From assembly GCF_008831235.1 (NCBI RefSeq), contig NZ_WBKF01000002.1, positions 62,001-126,000 of the forward strand: 64,000 nt of DNA, written 5' to 3'. Position 1 is the first letter of the stretch. Every line of letters begins with the position of its first letter. Under the pieces are notes generated by a model, which was not told the origin of the DNA, made no database searches, and saw only the letters and a program-made list of their open reading frames with translations. This document shows, piece by piece, positions 44,053 through 53,005 of this stretch. The stretch comes from Pseudoclavibacter sp. CFCC 11306. GTDB taxonomy: Bacteria > Actinomycetota > Actinomycetes > Actinomycetales > Microbacteriaceae. The position numbers and the translations under genes were made by a program.

Positions 44053-45500
44053 TGGGTGGCCCCGTTCGTCGTGGCGCGCGGCGACGCGCTGCCGCGCTGG
44101 GCGTCAGAGGTGCCGTCAGGATGCGCGGTCAGGGGTGTCTCGTCGGGCTCGGCGACCGAGACCGGTCCGGTGCCGTCGTCTGGCTGCGGGCTCGGCGTCG
44201 ACTGCGGCTGCTCGGTGCTGTCGCGCCGGCGGTGCTCGCTGTTCAGCTCGCCGAGGCGGCTGGCGGCCGCGTCGAGCGAGGGGAAGGCCACCGTCTCGCG
44301 CACCTGCTGCTGCGTGAGCTCGTCGAGGTCGGACATCGGAATCTGCGGCAGCCGCGAGTCGTCGACGGTGTGACTGAGCTTGAACGGGCCGACCTGCTGG
44401 TTCACACCCTGGTAGATGACGGCGTATCCGGCGTCTTCGCCGATGTAGTACTGCGTCTGCGTCCAGCGCCAGCCGAGCCAGGCGCCGAGGGTGATGCCGC
44501 CGATGATCAGCACGCTCAGCACGCTGACCACGACCCGGCGCAGGACGGTGCGGCGTCTGGTCTCGGCGATCAGCTCGTCGAGGTATTCGTCGGCCTGCGA
44601 CTCGAACTGAGTGGGCTCGAGTCGTCGCGGCTTGAGATGGCTTGCCGCCTCACGCAGGGCATGCAGGCTCTGTGCCTTCTGTGTGCGGATGCGTTCGAGG
44701 TGGTCGAAGCGCACCTCGCGTGCCGCCGCGCCCACGATGACCGGATGCCCTGGGGTGCCGTGCGGAGTGGCGTCGGGGTCGGCATCGGGCTCGACCAGCA
44801 CCACGGTGCAGTTGTCGGGCGCACCATTGCGCAGCGCGAGCTCGAGCAGATGCGCGCAGGTCATATCGGCGCTGTCGCCTCGTGCCAGAGTCTTGGCGAT
44901 CGCCTCGTCGCCCACCGGCCCGCTCAGACCGTCGGAGCAGATCAGCAGTCGGTCGCCGGGGTTGATCTGCTCGGTGAAGACGTCGATGTCGGGGTTGGCC
45001 TCGATGTCGCCGAGCACGCGCATGATGACCGACCGTCGGGGGTGCACCAGCGCCTCTTCTGGAGTGATGCGACCGGCGTCGACCAGACGCTGCACGAAGG
45101 TGTGGTCTTTGGTCAGCTGGGTGAGCTCGCCGTCGCGCCAGCGATAGATGCGCGAGTCGCCGATGTGCGCGATGACCGCGGAGTCGCCGACAGCGAGAAA
45201 GCCTGAGAACGTGGTGCCCATGCCGGTGAGCTCCGGGTAGTCGGCCACAGTCTCGGAGAGCGTCGCGTTCGCCCGCCGCAGCGCCAGCTCGATCGCCTGC
45301 GCGGCCTCGTCGACGGTGTCGAAGCGCCGGTCGAGGTCGACCAGCGACTGTACGGTGAGCGCCGAGGCGATGTCGCCTCCGGCGTGTCCGCCCATGCCGT
45401 CGGCGACGGCGAACAGGTACTGACCGGCGATGGCCGAATCCTGGTTGTTGCGCCGCACCTTGCCGGTGTGGCTCAGCGCAGTTGCTCTCAGCACGGTCAT
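44049..45500 (-). CDS. pstP: PP2C-type serine/threonine phosphatase (PstP)
   Basis: A 483-residue phosphatase that reverses PknA/PknB phosphorylation. The PP2C catalytic domain (1-237) has RRNNQDS, VADGMGGHAGGD with metal-binding Asp, AHIGDSRIYR, SDGLSG and GAPDNCT. A juxtamembrane region leads to one transmembrane helix (about 322-344) and an extracellular Ser/Gln/Pro-rich domain of about 140 residues. The ATG at 45500 (MTVLRATALSHTG) gives the family start. FHA proteins precede it and rodA follows with overlap. Confidence 0.94.
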   Translation of the reverse strand: MTVLRATALSHTGKVRRNNQDSAIAGQYLFAVADGMGGHAGGDIASALTVQSLVDLDRRFDTVDEAAQAIELALRRANATLSETVADYPELTGMGTTFSGFLAVGDSAVIAHIGDSRIYRWRDGELTQLTKDHTFVQRLVDAGRITPEEALVHPRRSVIMRVLGDIEANPDIDVFTEQINPGDRLLICSDGLSGPVGDEAIAKTLARGDSADMTCAHLLELALRNGAPDNCTVVLVEPDADPDATPHGTPGHPVIVGAAAREVRFDHLERIRTQKAQSLHALREAASHLKPRRLEPTQFESQADEYLDELIAETRRRTVLRRVVVSVLSVLIIGGITLGAWLGWRWTQTQYYIGEDAGYAVIYQGVNQQVGPFKLSHTVDDSRLPQIPMSDLDELTQQQVRETVAFPSLDAAASRLGELNSEHRRRDSTEQPQSTPSPQPDDGTGPVSVAEPDETPLTAHPDGTSDAQRGSASPRATTNGATQ

Positions 45501-45504
45501 GAGA

Positions 45505-46029
45505 TCAGCCTCGCAGCTCCATGACGGTGGTGCCGATGGTGATGGGCACGCCGATGCCGACCGGCGTCGGTCGCGAGATGCGCTGACCGCCGACCATCGT
45601 GCCGTTCGTCGAGCCGAGGTCTTCGACCATCCAGGTGTCGCCGCGTTTCGACAGACGGGCATGGTGCGTCGAGGTGTAGTCGTCACGCAGCACGACGCTC
45701 GAGTCGACGCTGCGGCCGAAGGTCAGGGCGTCCTGGCTGAGCGTGAGCTGGCGACCGCGCACCGGACCTGCGGTGAACACGAGGTGGGCGGGCGTGCCCG
45801 TCGACGAGGCGGCGGATGCCGCGCGGCGTCCCGAGGCCGCAGGTGCGTGAGGGGCAGCGGCAGGGGAGGCCGCCGGAGCCGAGCCGGCGCTCGCGGCTGC
45901 ACCGCGCATCCGCTTGACCTTCGGGCCGAACAGATCGGAGCGCACGGCCCAGATGACCGAGAAGACGAAAAGCCAGAGCAGCACCAGGAACACGGCGCTG
46001 ATCAGCAGGTAGAGCAGCTCGCCGCTCAT
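45505..46029 (-). CDS. fhaB: FHA-domain membrane protein FhaB
   Basis: A 174-residue phosphothreonine-binding protein with a single N-terminal membrane helix (about 5-27), an Ala/Pro-rich linker and a C-terminal FHA domain (about 85-172) with the GRS, SSVVLRDDYTSTHHARL and LGSTNGT motifs. In mycobacteria the homologue (FipA) links kinase signalling to cell division. The ATG at 46029 overlaps the fhaA stop (TGATG). It is followed by pstP after four bases. Confidence 0.92.
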   Translation of the reverse strand: MSGELLYLLISAVFLVLLWLFVFSVIWAVRSDLFGPKVKRMRGAAASAGSAPAASPAAAPHAPAASGRRAASAASSTGTPAHLVFTAGPVRGRQLTLSQDALTFGRSVDSSVVLRDDYTSTHHARLSKRGDTWMVEDLGSTNGTMVGGQRISRPTPVGIGVPITIGTTVMELRG

Positions 46030-46700
46030 CAGCCCACCGCCTTCGGTGCACGACGGTACGAGATCGGCGTCGAACCGACCACGAAGTCGAGGGGGCCGGC
46101 GAGCTCCAGGGTCGTGATGCGCTGGCCGTCGACCTTGGTGCCGTTGGTCGAGCCGAGGTCGCGCAGCACGACGGTGGTGCCGTCCCAGGTCACACTGGCG
46201 TGCTGCTTCGAGACCGCCGAGTCGTTGACGGTGACGTCGCACTCATGGCTGCGCCCGATGGTCGTGACCCCATGGCGCAACGGGTAGGACTGCCCCTGCA
46301 CCTCGAGCACCGGTACGAGGGTGACGTCGCCGACGGTGGTCGAGCTGGTCACGTCGAGCATGCCGACGCTCTGACTCTCGTCAGGCACGATGGCAACGGT
46401 GAGCGGGCCGGGAAACTGGTACCCCTGCTGATGTGCGTAGGTGTGCAGGTCGGCGACGAACTGGTTCGCCAGCGAAGAGCCCTGCGCCTTGAGACGGTCG
46501 AAGTCGGCCTGGCTGATGCGCACGCGCAGGGCGTTCGGCACCAGAATCGTGTCACGCGAGAGGATGCGCGTGTTCGAGTCGAGCTCTCCCTTCAGCGCAG
46601 AGAAGATCTCGAGCGGCTGCAGGCGGGAGCGAAACGTCTTGGCGAAGGCGCCGTTGACAGCACGCTCCAAGCCGCGTTCCACATTATCGAGTAGTCCCAC
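46029..46700 (-). CDS. fhaA: FHA-domain protein FhaA with N-terminal DUF3662
   Basis: A 223-residue cytoplasmic protein. The DUF3662 domain (about 1-120) starts GLLDNVERGLERAVNGAF; the FHA domain (about 135-215) contains the IGRSHECDV, SKQHASV and LGSTNGTKV motifs. In mycobacteria FhaA binds phosphorylated MviN/MurJ pseudokinase, yet the MurJ here lacks that domain. The GTG at 46700 matches the family start with AGGAG four bases upstream; an earlier GTG (46712) is possible. The long low-complexity spacer between the domains seen in mycobacteria is missing. It is the first gene of the operon. Confidence 0.92.
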   Translation of the reverse strand: MGLLDNVERGLERAVNGAFAKTFRSRLQPLEIFSALKGELDSNTRILSRDTILVPNALRVRISQADFDRLKAQGSSLANQFVADLHTYAHQQGYQFPGPLTVAIVPDESQSVGMLDVTSSTTVGDVTLVPVLEVQGQSYPLRHGVTTIGRSHECDVTVNDSAVSKQHASVTWDGTTVVLRDLGSTNGTKVDGQRITTLELAGPLDFVVGSTPISYRRAPKAVG

Positions 46701-46840
46701 TCGTCTCCTCACACCGATCTGTCGCAGCCATGGTACCCGGTTCAGCTGTGAGACGAGGAGTCGAGTTGCCGTGGAGCATCGTTTTCATGCTAATCTGTTC
46801 CAGTGCAATCGCGCAGTTCGGCCCAGTCGAGGTGCGCAAT

Positions 46841-46924
46841 GCCCGAGTGGCGGAATTGGTAGACGCGCTAGCTTCAGGTGCTAGTGATCGCAAGGTCGTG
46901 GGGGTTCAAGTCCCCCCTCGGGCA
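46841..46924 (+). tRNA. tRNA-Leu (CAG)
   Basis: An 84-base class II tRNA. The acceptor stem GCCCGAG pairs with CTCGGGC; the anticodon stem CTAGC/GCTAG holds CAG; there is a long variable arm (GTGATCGCAAGGTC region) and a T-loop TTCAAGT. No CCA is encoded. It diverges from fhaA, as in other actinobacteria. Confidence 0.96.
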
Positions 46925-46950
46925 CACAGGCTCATCTCAGCGAGATGAGA

Positions 46951-46985
46951 GAAACCCCCGGAACCTCAACGGTTTCGGGGGTTTC
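46951..46985 (+). terminator. Terminator after tRNA-Leu
   Basis: GAAACCCCCGGAACC (46951-46965) pairs with GGTTTCGGGGGTTTC (46971-46985) over 15 bases with one G-U and a five-base loop, followed by TTCG. A smaller hairpin (CTCATCTC/GAGATGAG, 46931-46949) precedes it. Confidence 0.88.
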
Positions 46986-47043
46986 TTCGTCTCTTCGTCT
47001 CTGGGCCTCTGGTGCAACCGTGTCGAGTCTGACCCAGACTCTG

Positions 47044-48192
47044 TCAGGCCGACTGCAGCACAGGCGCGGCTGATCGGGTGAGCCGCTCGCCGCTCGTCGG
47101 CTCGAAGAGATGCAGTCGGCGTTCATCGAAACCGATCGGCACGATGTCGTCGACGGCCGGGTGGCTGCGGCCGTCAACGCGCACGACCAGACGAATCTGT
47201 TCGGCGGAGTGCGGAGATCCCGCATGGGCGGCACCGAGCACTCCGGGTCGCGCTGTGCTGGTCGCGGGTCGAGCCTCGGCCACCCAGCTGAGTGGGGAAT
47301 CGCTGCTGCGCAGCAGGTCGCCGTACAGAAAGGCCTCGGCACCCAGCACCTCGACCGAACGCACCAGCAGGCGGGCCTGAGCCTGATCGGCCGGCACGAG
47401 CCGGACATCCTCAGGGCGGATGCCGACCAGGGTCGGGCGGCTGTCGCGAACCGGCGCCTCGAAGAGACTCATCGAAGGCGAGCCGATGAAGCCGGCGACG
47501 AACGCGTTCGCCGGAGTGTCATAGAGGGCCACCGGGGTGCTCAGCTGCTGCAGGGTGCCGTCGCGCAGCACGGCGACGCGATCGCCCATGGTCATGGCCT
47601 CGGTCTGATCGTGCGTGACATAGACCGTGGTGACGCCCAGCTCGCGGGTCAGCGCGGAGATCTCGGCCCGAGTCTGCACGCGCAGACGTGCGTCGAGGTT
47701 CGAGAGCGGCTCGTCCATGAGAAAGACTTTTGGCTCGCGGACGATCGCACGCCCCATGGCCACACGCTGACGCTGCCCGCCAGAGAGCGCTTTGGGCTTG
47801 CGCTCGAGCATCTCGGTCAGGTCGAGCATCTCGGCCGCGCGGCGAACCTTGGCCTCACGGTCGACACGGTTGACCTTCGCGAGCTTGAGCGCGAAGCCCA
47901 TGTTCTCGGCGACCGTCATGTGCGGGTAGAGCGCATAGTTCTGAAAGACCATCGCGATGTCACGGTCTTTGGGATCGACATCGGTGACGTCGCGCCCGTC
48001 GATGCAGACGCGCCCCTCGGTCACCTGTTCGAGCCCGGCGAGCATGCGCAGCGTCGTCGACTTGCCGCACCCTGACGGGCCGACGAGCACGAGAAACTCG
48101 CCATCGGGAATGCTCAGCTGCAGATCGTTCACCGACGGGGCATCTGCACCTGGGTAGACACAGCTGACATGGTCGAACAGCACGGATGACAT
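47044..48192 (-). CDS. ugpC: ABC transporter ATP-binding protein, UgpC/MsmK type
   Basis: A 382-residue ABC ATPase of the CUT1 sugar/glycerol-phosphate importers. Walker [10 protein letters not shown] (about 38-46), signature [15 protein letters not shown], Walker [13 protein letters not shown] and switch THDQTEAM are present; the C-terminal 140 residues form the OB-fold regulatory domain with [11 protein letters not shown]. It diverges from ugpA across 244 bases carrying the PhoP-like array. Such ATPases often serve several importers, so it may be shared. Confidence 0.9.
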   Translation of the reverse strand: MSSVLFDHVSCVYPGADAPSVNDLQLSIPDGEFLVLVGPSGCGKSTTLRMLAGLEQVTEGRVCIDGRDVTDVDPKDRDIAMVFQNYALYPHMTVAENMGFALKLAKVNRVDREAKVRRAAEMLDLTEMLERKPKALSGGQRQRVAMGRAIVREPKVFLMDEPLSNLDARLRVQTRAEISALTRELGVTTVYVTHDQTEAMTMGDRVAVLRDGTLQQLSTPVALYDTPANAFVAGFIGSPSMSLFEAPVRDSRPTLVGIRPEDVRLVPADQAQARLLVRSVEVLGAEAFLYGDLLRSSDSPLSWVAEARPATSTARPGVLGAAHAGSPHSAEQIRLVVRVDGRSHPAVDDIVPIGFDERRLHLFEPTSGERLTRSAAPVLQSA

Positions 48193-48276
48193 CGGGCTCC
48201 AATCGCGGCGGACGGGTGCGCATCAAGACGAAGGCGCACGCTGAGCACGAAGATAGTGGCCGCATTCAAGCAGCCG

Positions 48277-48325
48277 ATGAACCGGTGATGAACCTTCGTT
48301 AATGCTCGGTGAACGAGAGTGAACT
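48277..48325. promoter_or_regulatory. PhoP-box-like direct repeat array between ugpC and ugpA
   Basis: TGAAC occurs at 48278-48282, 48289-48293, 48310-48314 and 48320-48324, with TTAAT at 48299-48303 filling the middle position. Read on the reverse strand this is GTTCA(C/T) repeated about every 10-11 bases, the pattern of actinobacterial PhoP boxes. A reverse-strand TATCTT (48250-48255) is placed so that the outer repeat overlaps its -35; for ugpA a TAAGCT (48374-48379) is a possible -10. Phosphate-starvation control of both directions is inferred. Confidence 0.65.
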
Positions 48326-48436
48326 CTGTCTGACCGACTGCTGAAAGTGGGCTGAGGCGCGAGTCCGGCTTCCTAAGCTGACTCGGTGTCGGCGCTCTGC
48401 ACGAGGTGAGAGCGCCTCGAACTCCAGGAGCCTTCA

Positions 48437-49402
48437 TTGAGTGTGACCTCTGTCTCAGAGCGCGTCGCCGGCAAGTCGTCTGATCGACCGGTCAGTGTTC
48501 AGCGCTCGGTGAGCCCGCGTGGGCGCCGTCGGTACAAGTGGAGGGACATCGGGTTCTTTCTGCTGCTGGCCGGGCCGAACGTGGCTCTGCTGGCACTCTT
48601 CGTCTACCGTCCCCTGCTGCAGAGCTTCAGTTACTCGTTGCTGCAGTGGAATGTCGGATCGGAGGTCGCGCAGTTCGTCGGGCTGCAGAACTACGTCAAC
48701 TGGTTCACCGCACCTTCGACCGGACAGATCATGCTGAACACGACGGTCTTCACTCTCGTGACCGTCGTCGGCGGCATGGTGCTGGGACTCGGCCTTGCAC
48801 TCGTTCTCAACCGCAAACTTCGCGGGCACACCATCGTGCGAACCGTCAGCTTCGCTCCGTACGTGTTGAGCGGCGTGGCCGTCGGCCTGCTGTGGCTCTT
48901 CATCTTCGACCCCCGGTACGGGGTGCTGGCCTCGGTGCTGGGCGCCATCGGGATGCCGTCGCCAGACTGGTACAACTCGTCGCCATGGCCCCTGGTCATG
49001 CTGATGACCGTCTACATCTGGAAGAACGTCGGCTATGTCGCTCTGATCTATCTCGCGGGACTCCAGGCGATTCCGCACGAGGTCTTCGAAGCTGCCGCTC
49101 TCGACGGCGCCACTCGGAGGCAGACGACGCGGCGTGTGGTGATCCCCCTGCTCGGCTCGACGACGTTCTTCTTGAGCATCACCACGCTGCTCAGCTCGCT
49201 GCAGTCGTTCGATCTGATCCAGGCGATGACACGCGGTGGGCCGGTCGGCTCGACCACGACCCTCATGTACCAGATCTACCAAGAGGGATTCGTGAACGGT
49301 CGGGCCGGATTCGCCTCTGCCGTCGCAACCGTCCTCTTCTTCATTCTGCTCGTGATCACGATCATCCAGCTTGTGGTCATGGAGCGAAAGGTGAACTTCT
49401 GA
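48437..49402 (+). CDS. ugpA: Glycerol-3-phosphate ABC transporter permease UgpA type
   Basis: A 321-residue CUT1-family permease with six membrane helices after a polar N-terminus. The EAA loop reads EVFEAAALDGATRRQTTRRVVIPLL. The start is a TTG at 48437, chosen because AGGAG is six bases upstream; a GTG two codons later is possible but badly spaced. The final stop overlaps ugpE by one base (TGATG). The assignment to glycerol-3-phosphate rests on the adjacent phosphodiesterase and the PhoP-like boxes. Confidence 0.85.
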   Translation: MSVTSVSERVAGKSSDRPVSVQRSVSPRGRRRYKWRDIGFFLLLAGPNVALLALFVYRPLLQSFSYSLLQWNVGSEVAQFVGLQNYVNWFTAPSTGQIMLNTTVFTLVTVVGGMVLGLGLALVLNRKLRGHTIVRTVSFAPYVLSGVAVGLLWLFIFDPRYGVLASVLGAIGMPSPDWYNSSPWPLVMLMTVYIWKNVGYVALIYLAGLQAIPHEVFEAAALDGATRRQTTRRVVIPLLGSTTFFLSITTLLSSLQSFDLIQAMTRGGPVGSTTTLMYQIYQEGFVNGRAGFASAVATVLFFILLVITIIQLVVMERKVNF

Positions 49403-50355
49403 TGAGCACTCCCACGATCACCGAGCCACGTTCGGGCGCCGAGCTTCTCGACGCCGAAGCGGTGCAGACCAGCATGATGCGTGCCTCCGAGTCGCGTGCC
49501 GCTGAATCGCGTGGCGGCAGGCCGCGCGGCGGGCTTCTGGGCCATCTCGATCTTGGCTCGTACCTCGTCATGATCGTCGCCGCAGCCGTCATGGTCTTTC
49601 CGCTGATCTGGATGGTGGTCTCGAGCTTCAAAGAGCAGAACGAGATCTTCACGATTCCGCTGCAGTGGCTGCCCAGCAGCCTGCAGTTCGGCAACTACGC
49701 CGAGGTCGCCGACACCCTGCCGATCGGGCGACTCTTCGCGAACAGCGTGCTGGTGACGATTCTCGGATCGGGTCTCAAGGTGCTCTTGGGCCTGACCACC
49801 GCGTACGCACTGGTGTTCATCCGGTTTCCGTTCAAGCGCACGATCTTCGTGATCGTGCTCGCCGCACTGATGGTTCCGCAGCAGATCACGATCATCCCGA
49901 ACTACACCTTGGTGGCCTCGTTGGGGTGGGTCAACACCTACCAGGGCATCGTCGTGCCCGGCCTGGCCAGCGCGTTTGGCACCTTTCTCTTCAGGCAGCA
50001 CTTCATGACGCTGCCCAAGTCGGTGCTCGAGTCGGCTGAGGTCGACGGTGCCGGCCACTGGCGTCGACTCTGGGGCTTCGTCGTGCCGATGTCTGCTCCG
50101 ACGATCGTCGCAGTGACCCTGGTGTCGATCGTCACCGAGTGGAACGAGTACCTCTGGCCGCTGCTGATCATCGACAAGCCCGACATGATGACCCTTCCGG
50201 TCGGGCTCACCCTGCTGCAGAACGTCGACGGATCGAACAACTGGGGTGTGATCCTCGCCGCCACGGTGATCGTCACACTGCCGGTGCTGGCGGTCTTCCT
50301 GGCCATGCAGAAGCGCCTGGTCGCAGGGCTGACTGCCGGCGCGGTCAAAGGATGA
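49402..50355 (+). CDS. ugpE: Glycerol-3-phosphate ABC transporter permease UgpE type
   Basis: A 317-residue CUT1 permease with six helices, partner of UgpA. The coupling loop is SVLESAEVDGAGHWRRLWGFVVPM. A 45-residue polar, Ala/Ser/Arg-rich N-terminus precedes the first helix. The ATG at 49402 overlaps the ugpA stop. Confidence 0.87.
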   Translation: MSTPTITEPRSGAELLDAEAVQTSMMRASESRAAESRGGRPRGGLLGHLDLGSYLVMIVAAAVMVFPLIWMVVSSFKEQNEIFTIPLQWLPSSLQFGNYAEVADTLPIGRLFANSVLVTILGSGLKVLLGLTTAYALVFIRFPFKRTIFVIVLAALMVPQQITIIPNYTLVASLGWVNTYQGIVVPGLASAFGTFLFRQHFMTLPKSVLESAEVDGAGHWRRLWGFVVPMSAPTIVAVTLVSIVTEWNEYLWPLLIIDKPDMMTLPVGLTLLQNVDGSNNWGVILAATVIVTLPVLAVFLAMQKRLVAGLTAGAVKG

Positions 50356-50504
50356 CCGCGGCGCTCGATGTCCACAGACGACCACGCGCGTCGAACGCCG
50401 GCCATCGCCGCTGACCCTCTCACTACCGATCTTCATCGACCCGCCAACACTGGCATCCATGTGACCCCCGCAACACCTCTTCTCGAACAGGAGCGCAGTT
50501 ACCA

Positions 50505-51878
50505 ATGAAACCCTCGATTCCCGCATCTTTCGCCAGCCGACAGGTGAGTCGGCGCAGCGTGCTCGCCGCCGGTCTGCTCGGTGCTGCAGGCCTCGGCCTG
50601 GCCGCCTGCTCCGGGCCCTCCGTCGGGGCAGCAGGCACCACGCAGGCCGATACGACCGACTGGTCGAAAGTCACTCCTGCAGACAAGATCACCTGGTGGA
50701 GCAACCATCCGGGCAAGTCTCAGGACATCGAGAATCAGCTGATCGCCAAGTTCAACGAGAAGCACCCCGAGATTCAGGTGGAGCTGGTGACGGCCGGCAA
50801 AGACTACGACGAGGTCGCAGCGAAGTTCCAGGCGGCATCCTCAGGCGACAACATTCCCGATCTGGTGATCGCGAGTGACGTCTGGTGGTTCCGCTACTTC
50901 ATCAACGGCCAGCTGCTGCCGCTCGACGGTGTGCTGTCTCAGGTGGGCACCGAGCTCGACGACTACAACGCCACGCTCTTGGGCGACTACAAGTACCAGG
51001 ACCAGCTTTGGGCGCTTCCGTATGCGCGCTCGACGCCCCTGTTCTACTACAACAAGAGCGCCTGGGAGCAGGCTGGCCTTCCCGATCGCGGGCCCGCCAC
51101 CTGGGACGAATTCGAGGAGTGGGCGCCGAAGCTCAACGCCGTCTCGAAGAGCGGCCAGGCGCTTGCCTTGGGCAAGGGGACGTCGTGGGCCGCCTGGTGG
51201 TTCTGCAACATGATGTGGGGTCAGGGCGGGCGCTACTCTGACGACTGGGATCTCAAGCTCACCAGCGCAGAGACCGAGGCCGCTGGCGAGTATCTGCGCA
51301 AGCTGATTCACGAGCAGAAGTTCGCGGCCATCGCGACTGAGCAGGACACCGACTTCGGTGCGGGAGCCTTCCCCTGCACCCTGAGCTCGACGGGCTCGCT
51401 GGGCGGCATCCTCAAGAGCGCCAATTTCGAGGTCGGCACGGCCTTCCTGCCTGATGGTCCCCAAGGCGGGGGCTGCCCGACGGGCGGAACCGGCATCGGC
51501 ATCCCCGCGAAGAGCACGCCCGAGCGCCAGCTCGCCGCGGCGACGTTCCTCAGCTTCATCACGGAGCCGGACAACACCGCGCTCTTCTCGGCAGGCACCG
51601 GATACATTCCCGTGCGCACCTCGGCCATTCAGAGTGATTCGGTGCAGCAGCTGCTGTCGACCAAGCCGCAGTTCAAGACGGCCATCGACCAGCTGGCACA
51701 GAAGAGTCGTTCGCAGGATTGGGCACGTGTGTTCGTGCCCGGCGGTGACAAGATTCTCACCGACGGCATCGAGCAGATCATGGTGAACAACACCGCGGCC
51801 GCTGAGGCGTTCGGGGCCATCACACCGCAGCTGCAGCAGGCCTATGACGAGAACGTGAAGCCGTACCTGAAGAACTGA
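50505..51878 (+). CDS. ugpB: Glycerol-3-phosphate-binding lipoprotein UgpB type
   Basis: A 457-residue extracellular substrate-binding protein of the CUT1 family. The leader has a twin-arginine-like SRRSVLAAG and a lipobox GLAAC with lipidated C35, so export may use Tat. The mature part includes WWSNHPGKSQDIENQL and many Trp/Tyr residues (PLFYYNKSAWEQAG) typical of the family. A 149-base gap separates it from ugpE, with CAGGAG about 11 bases upstream of the ATG. Ligand specificity is inferred from context. Confidence 0.86.
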   Translation: MKPSIPASFASRQVSRRSVLAAGLLGAAGLGLAACSGPSVGAAGTTQADTTDWSKVTPADKITWWSNHPGKSQDIENQLIAKFNEKHPEIQVELVTAGKDYDEVAAKFQAASSGDNIPDLVIASDVWWFRYFINGQLLPLDGVLSQVGTELDDYNATLLGDYKYQDQLWALPYARSTPLFYYNKSAWEQAGLPDRGPATWDEFEEWAPKLNAVSKSGQALALGKGTSWAAWWFCNMMWGQGGRYSDDWDLKLTSAETEAAGEYLRKLIHEQKFAAIATEQDTDFGAGAFPCTLSSTGSLGGILKSANFEVGTAFLPDGPQGGGCPTGGTGIGIPAKSTPERQLAAATFLSFITEPDNTALFSAGTGYIPVRTSAIQSDSVQQLLSTKPQFKTAIDQLAQKSRSQDWARVFVPGGDKILTDGIEQIMVNNTAAAEAFGAITPQLQQAYDENVKPYLKN

Positions 51879-51930
51879 CGAGCACGATGAGCGTCTGGCT
51901 GCGCTGACGAGTGCTTGGTCTCAACGGCAT

Positions 51931-52015
51931 GGCACCGTTCGGTCAGAGCGGGCATGGGTTTGTCAGCACTACGGTGAGTCTGACGGAATCGTGCTGCACG
52001 TGACCGAACGGCGCC
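51931..52015. repeat. Spaced inverted repeat between ugpB and the phosphodiesterase gene
   Basis: GGCACCGTTCGGTCA (51931-51945) and TGACCGAACGGCGCC (52001-52015) are inverted with 14 of 15 bases matching and 55 bases between them. The arms could close a large stem-loop or be paired protein-binding sites. The rest of this 238-base gap is low-complexity GTG/GCTG-rich sequence. Confidence 0.5.
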
Positions 52016-52116
52016 GGCTGGTGGTGTTGGTGCTGTGTGCGGTGCGGCGTGCTGGTGCTGGATGAGGTACTGCGTGAGATGCGGCACGCGAGACGACTGA
52101 GAGAGCTGGGAGACAG

Positions 52117-52929
52117 ATGACAAGACATATCAGGTGGGGTGAGCACCTCGACAGCGGTCGAGCCGAGAGCCATGCGGCACCGACGATCATCGGGCACCGC
52201 GGCGCGAGCAGCGAGGCGCCAGAGAACACGCTTGCGGCGTTCGATGCGGCGGTGGATGCTGCCGCACGCGAATCGGGGCCGGGCGCGCCCGCCTGGATCG
52301 AGCTCGATCTGCAGCACACCGCTGACGGCGAGGTGGTGGTGATCCACGACGACGAACTCGATCGCACGACGTCGGGGCAGGGAGCCGTCTCGGCACGCAC
52401 CTCGGCCGAGCTGCGCACGCTGGACGCCGGCACCTGGTTCGATGCGACGTTCGCCGGCCAGCGCATCCCCACGCTCGCCGAGTTGGCCGAGTGGATCGCG
52501 GCCAACCCGACCGCCCACGTACTGGTCGAGTACAAGGGGGCGTGGTCGCCGCAGCAGATCACGCCGACGGTCGCGAGTTTCGAGGCGGCTGGAGTGGGGG
52601 AGCGTCTGGTGCTGCAGAGCTTCGACCCGACGACGGTGCGTTCGCTGCAGCTGCGCGCCGGCGACTACGCTCTCGGACTGCTGATCGATGAGACCGTGCA
52701 CTATCCCGAGCTTGAGATCGCCGAACTTCTGGGCGTCTCTGCGGTGAACCCGCACTGGAGGCGTGCGCTTGCCGAACCCGACCTGGTGCGGGCGGTGCAC
52801 GAGCGACTGGGCGCCCGGATGGCGGTGTGGACGCCGGACGAGCCTGTCGACTGGGATGCGCTGGCCGCGGCCGGCGTGGATGCGATCATCACGAATCGTC
52901 CGCGCGAGGCTCGCTCGCACCTCGGCTGA
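52117..52929 (+). CDS. ugpQ: Glycerophosphodiester phosphodiesterase (UgpQ type)
   Basis: A 270-residue cytoplasmic enzyme that splits glycerophosphodiesters into glycerol-3-phosphate and an alcohol. Motifs are IGHRGASSEAPENTLAAFDAA, the metal-binding ELDLQHTADGEVVVIHDDELDRTT, and VEYKG; no signal peptide. A shortened purine-rich GGGAG precedes the ATG at 52117. It sits downstream of the ugp transporter, so imported diesters would be processed inside the cell. A possible separate promoter lies in the upstream 238-base gap. Confidence 0.92.
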   Translation: MTRHIRWGEHLDSGRAESHAAPTIIGHRGASSEAPENTLAAFDAAVDAAARESGPGAPAWIELDLQHTADGEVVVIHDDELDRTTSGQGAVSARTSAELRTLDAGTWFDATFAGQRIPTLAELAEWIAANPTAHVLVEYKGAWSPQQITPTVASFEAAGVGERLVLQSFDPTTVRSLQLRAGDYALGLLIDETVHYPELEIAELLGVSAVNPHWRRALAEPDLVRAVHERLGARMAVWTPDEPVDWDALAAAGVDAIITNRPREARSHLG

Positions 52930-53005
52930 AACGGTCGCGTGCAGCGACAGCTTTCGGCCTGCGCCGGCTCGAGACCGTGGCTGGCCTCGAGCCGGCGCCA
53001 GCGAG

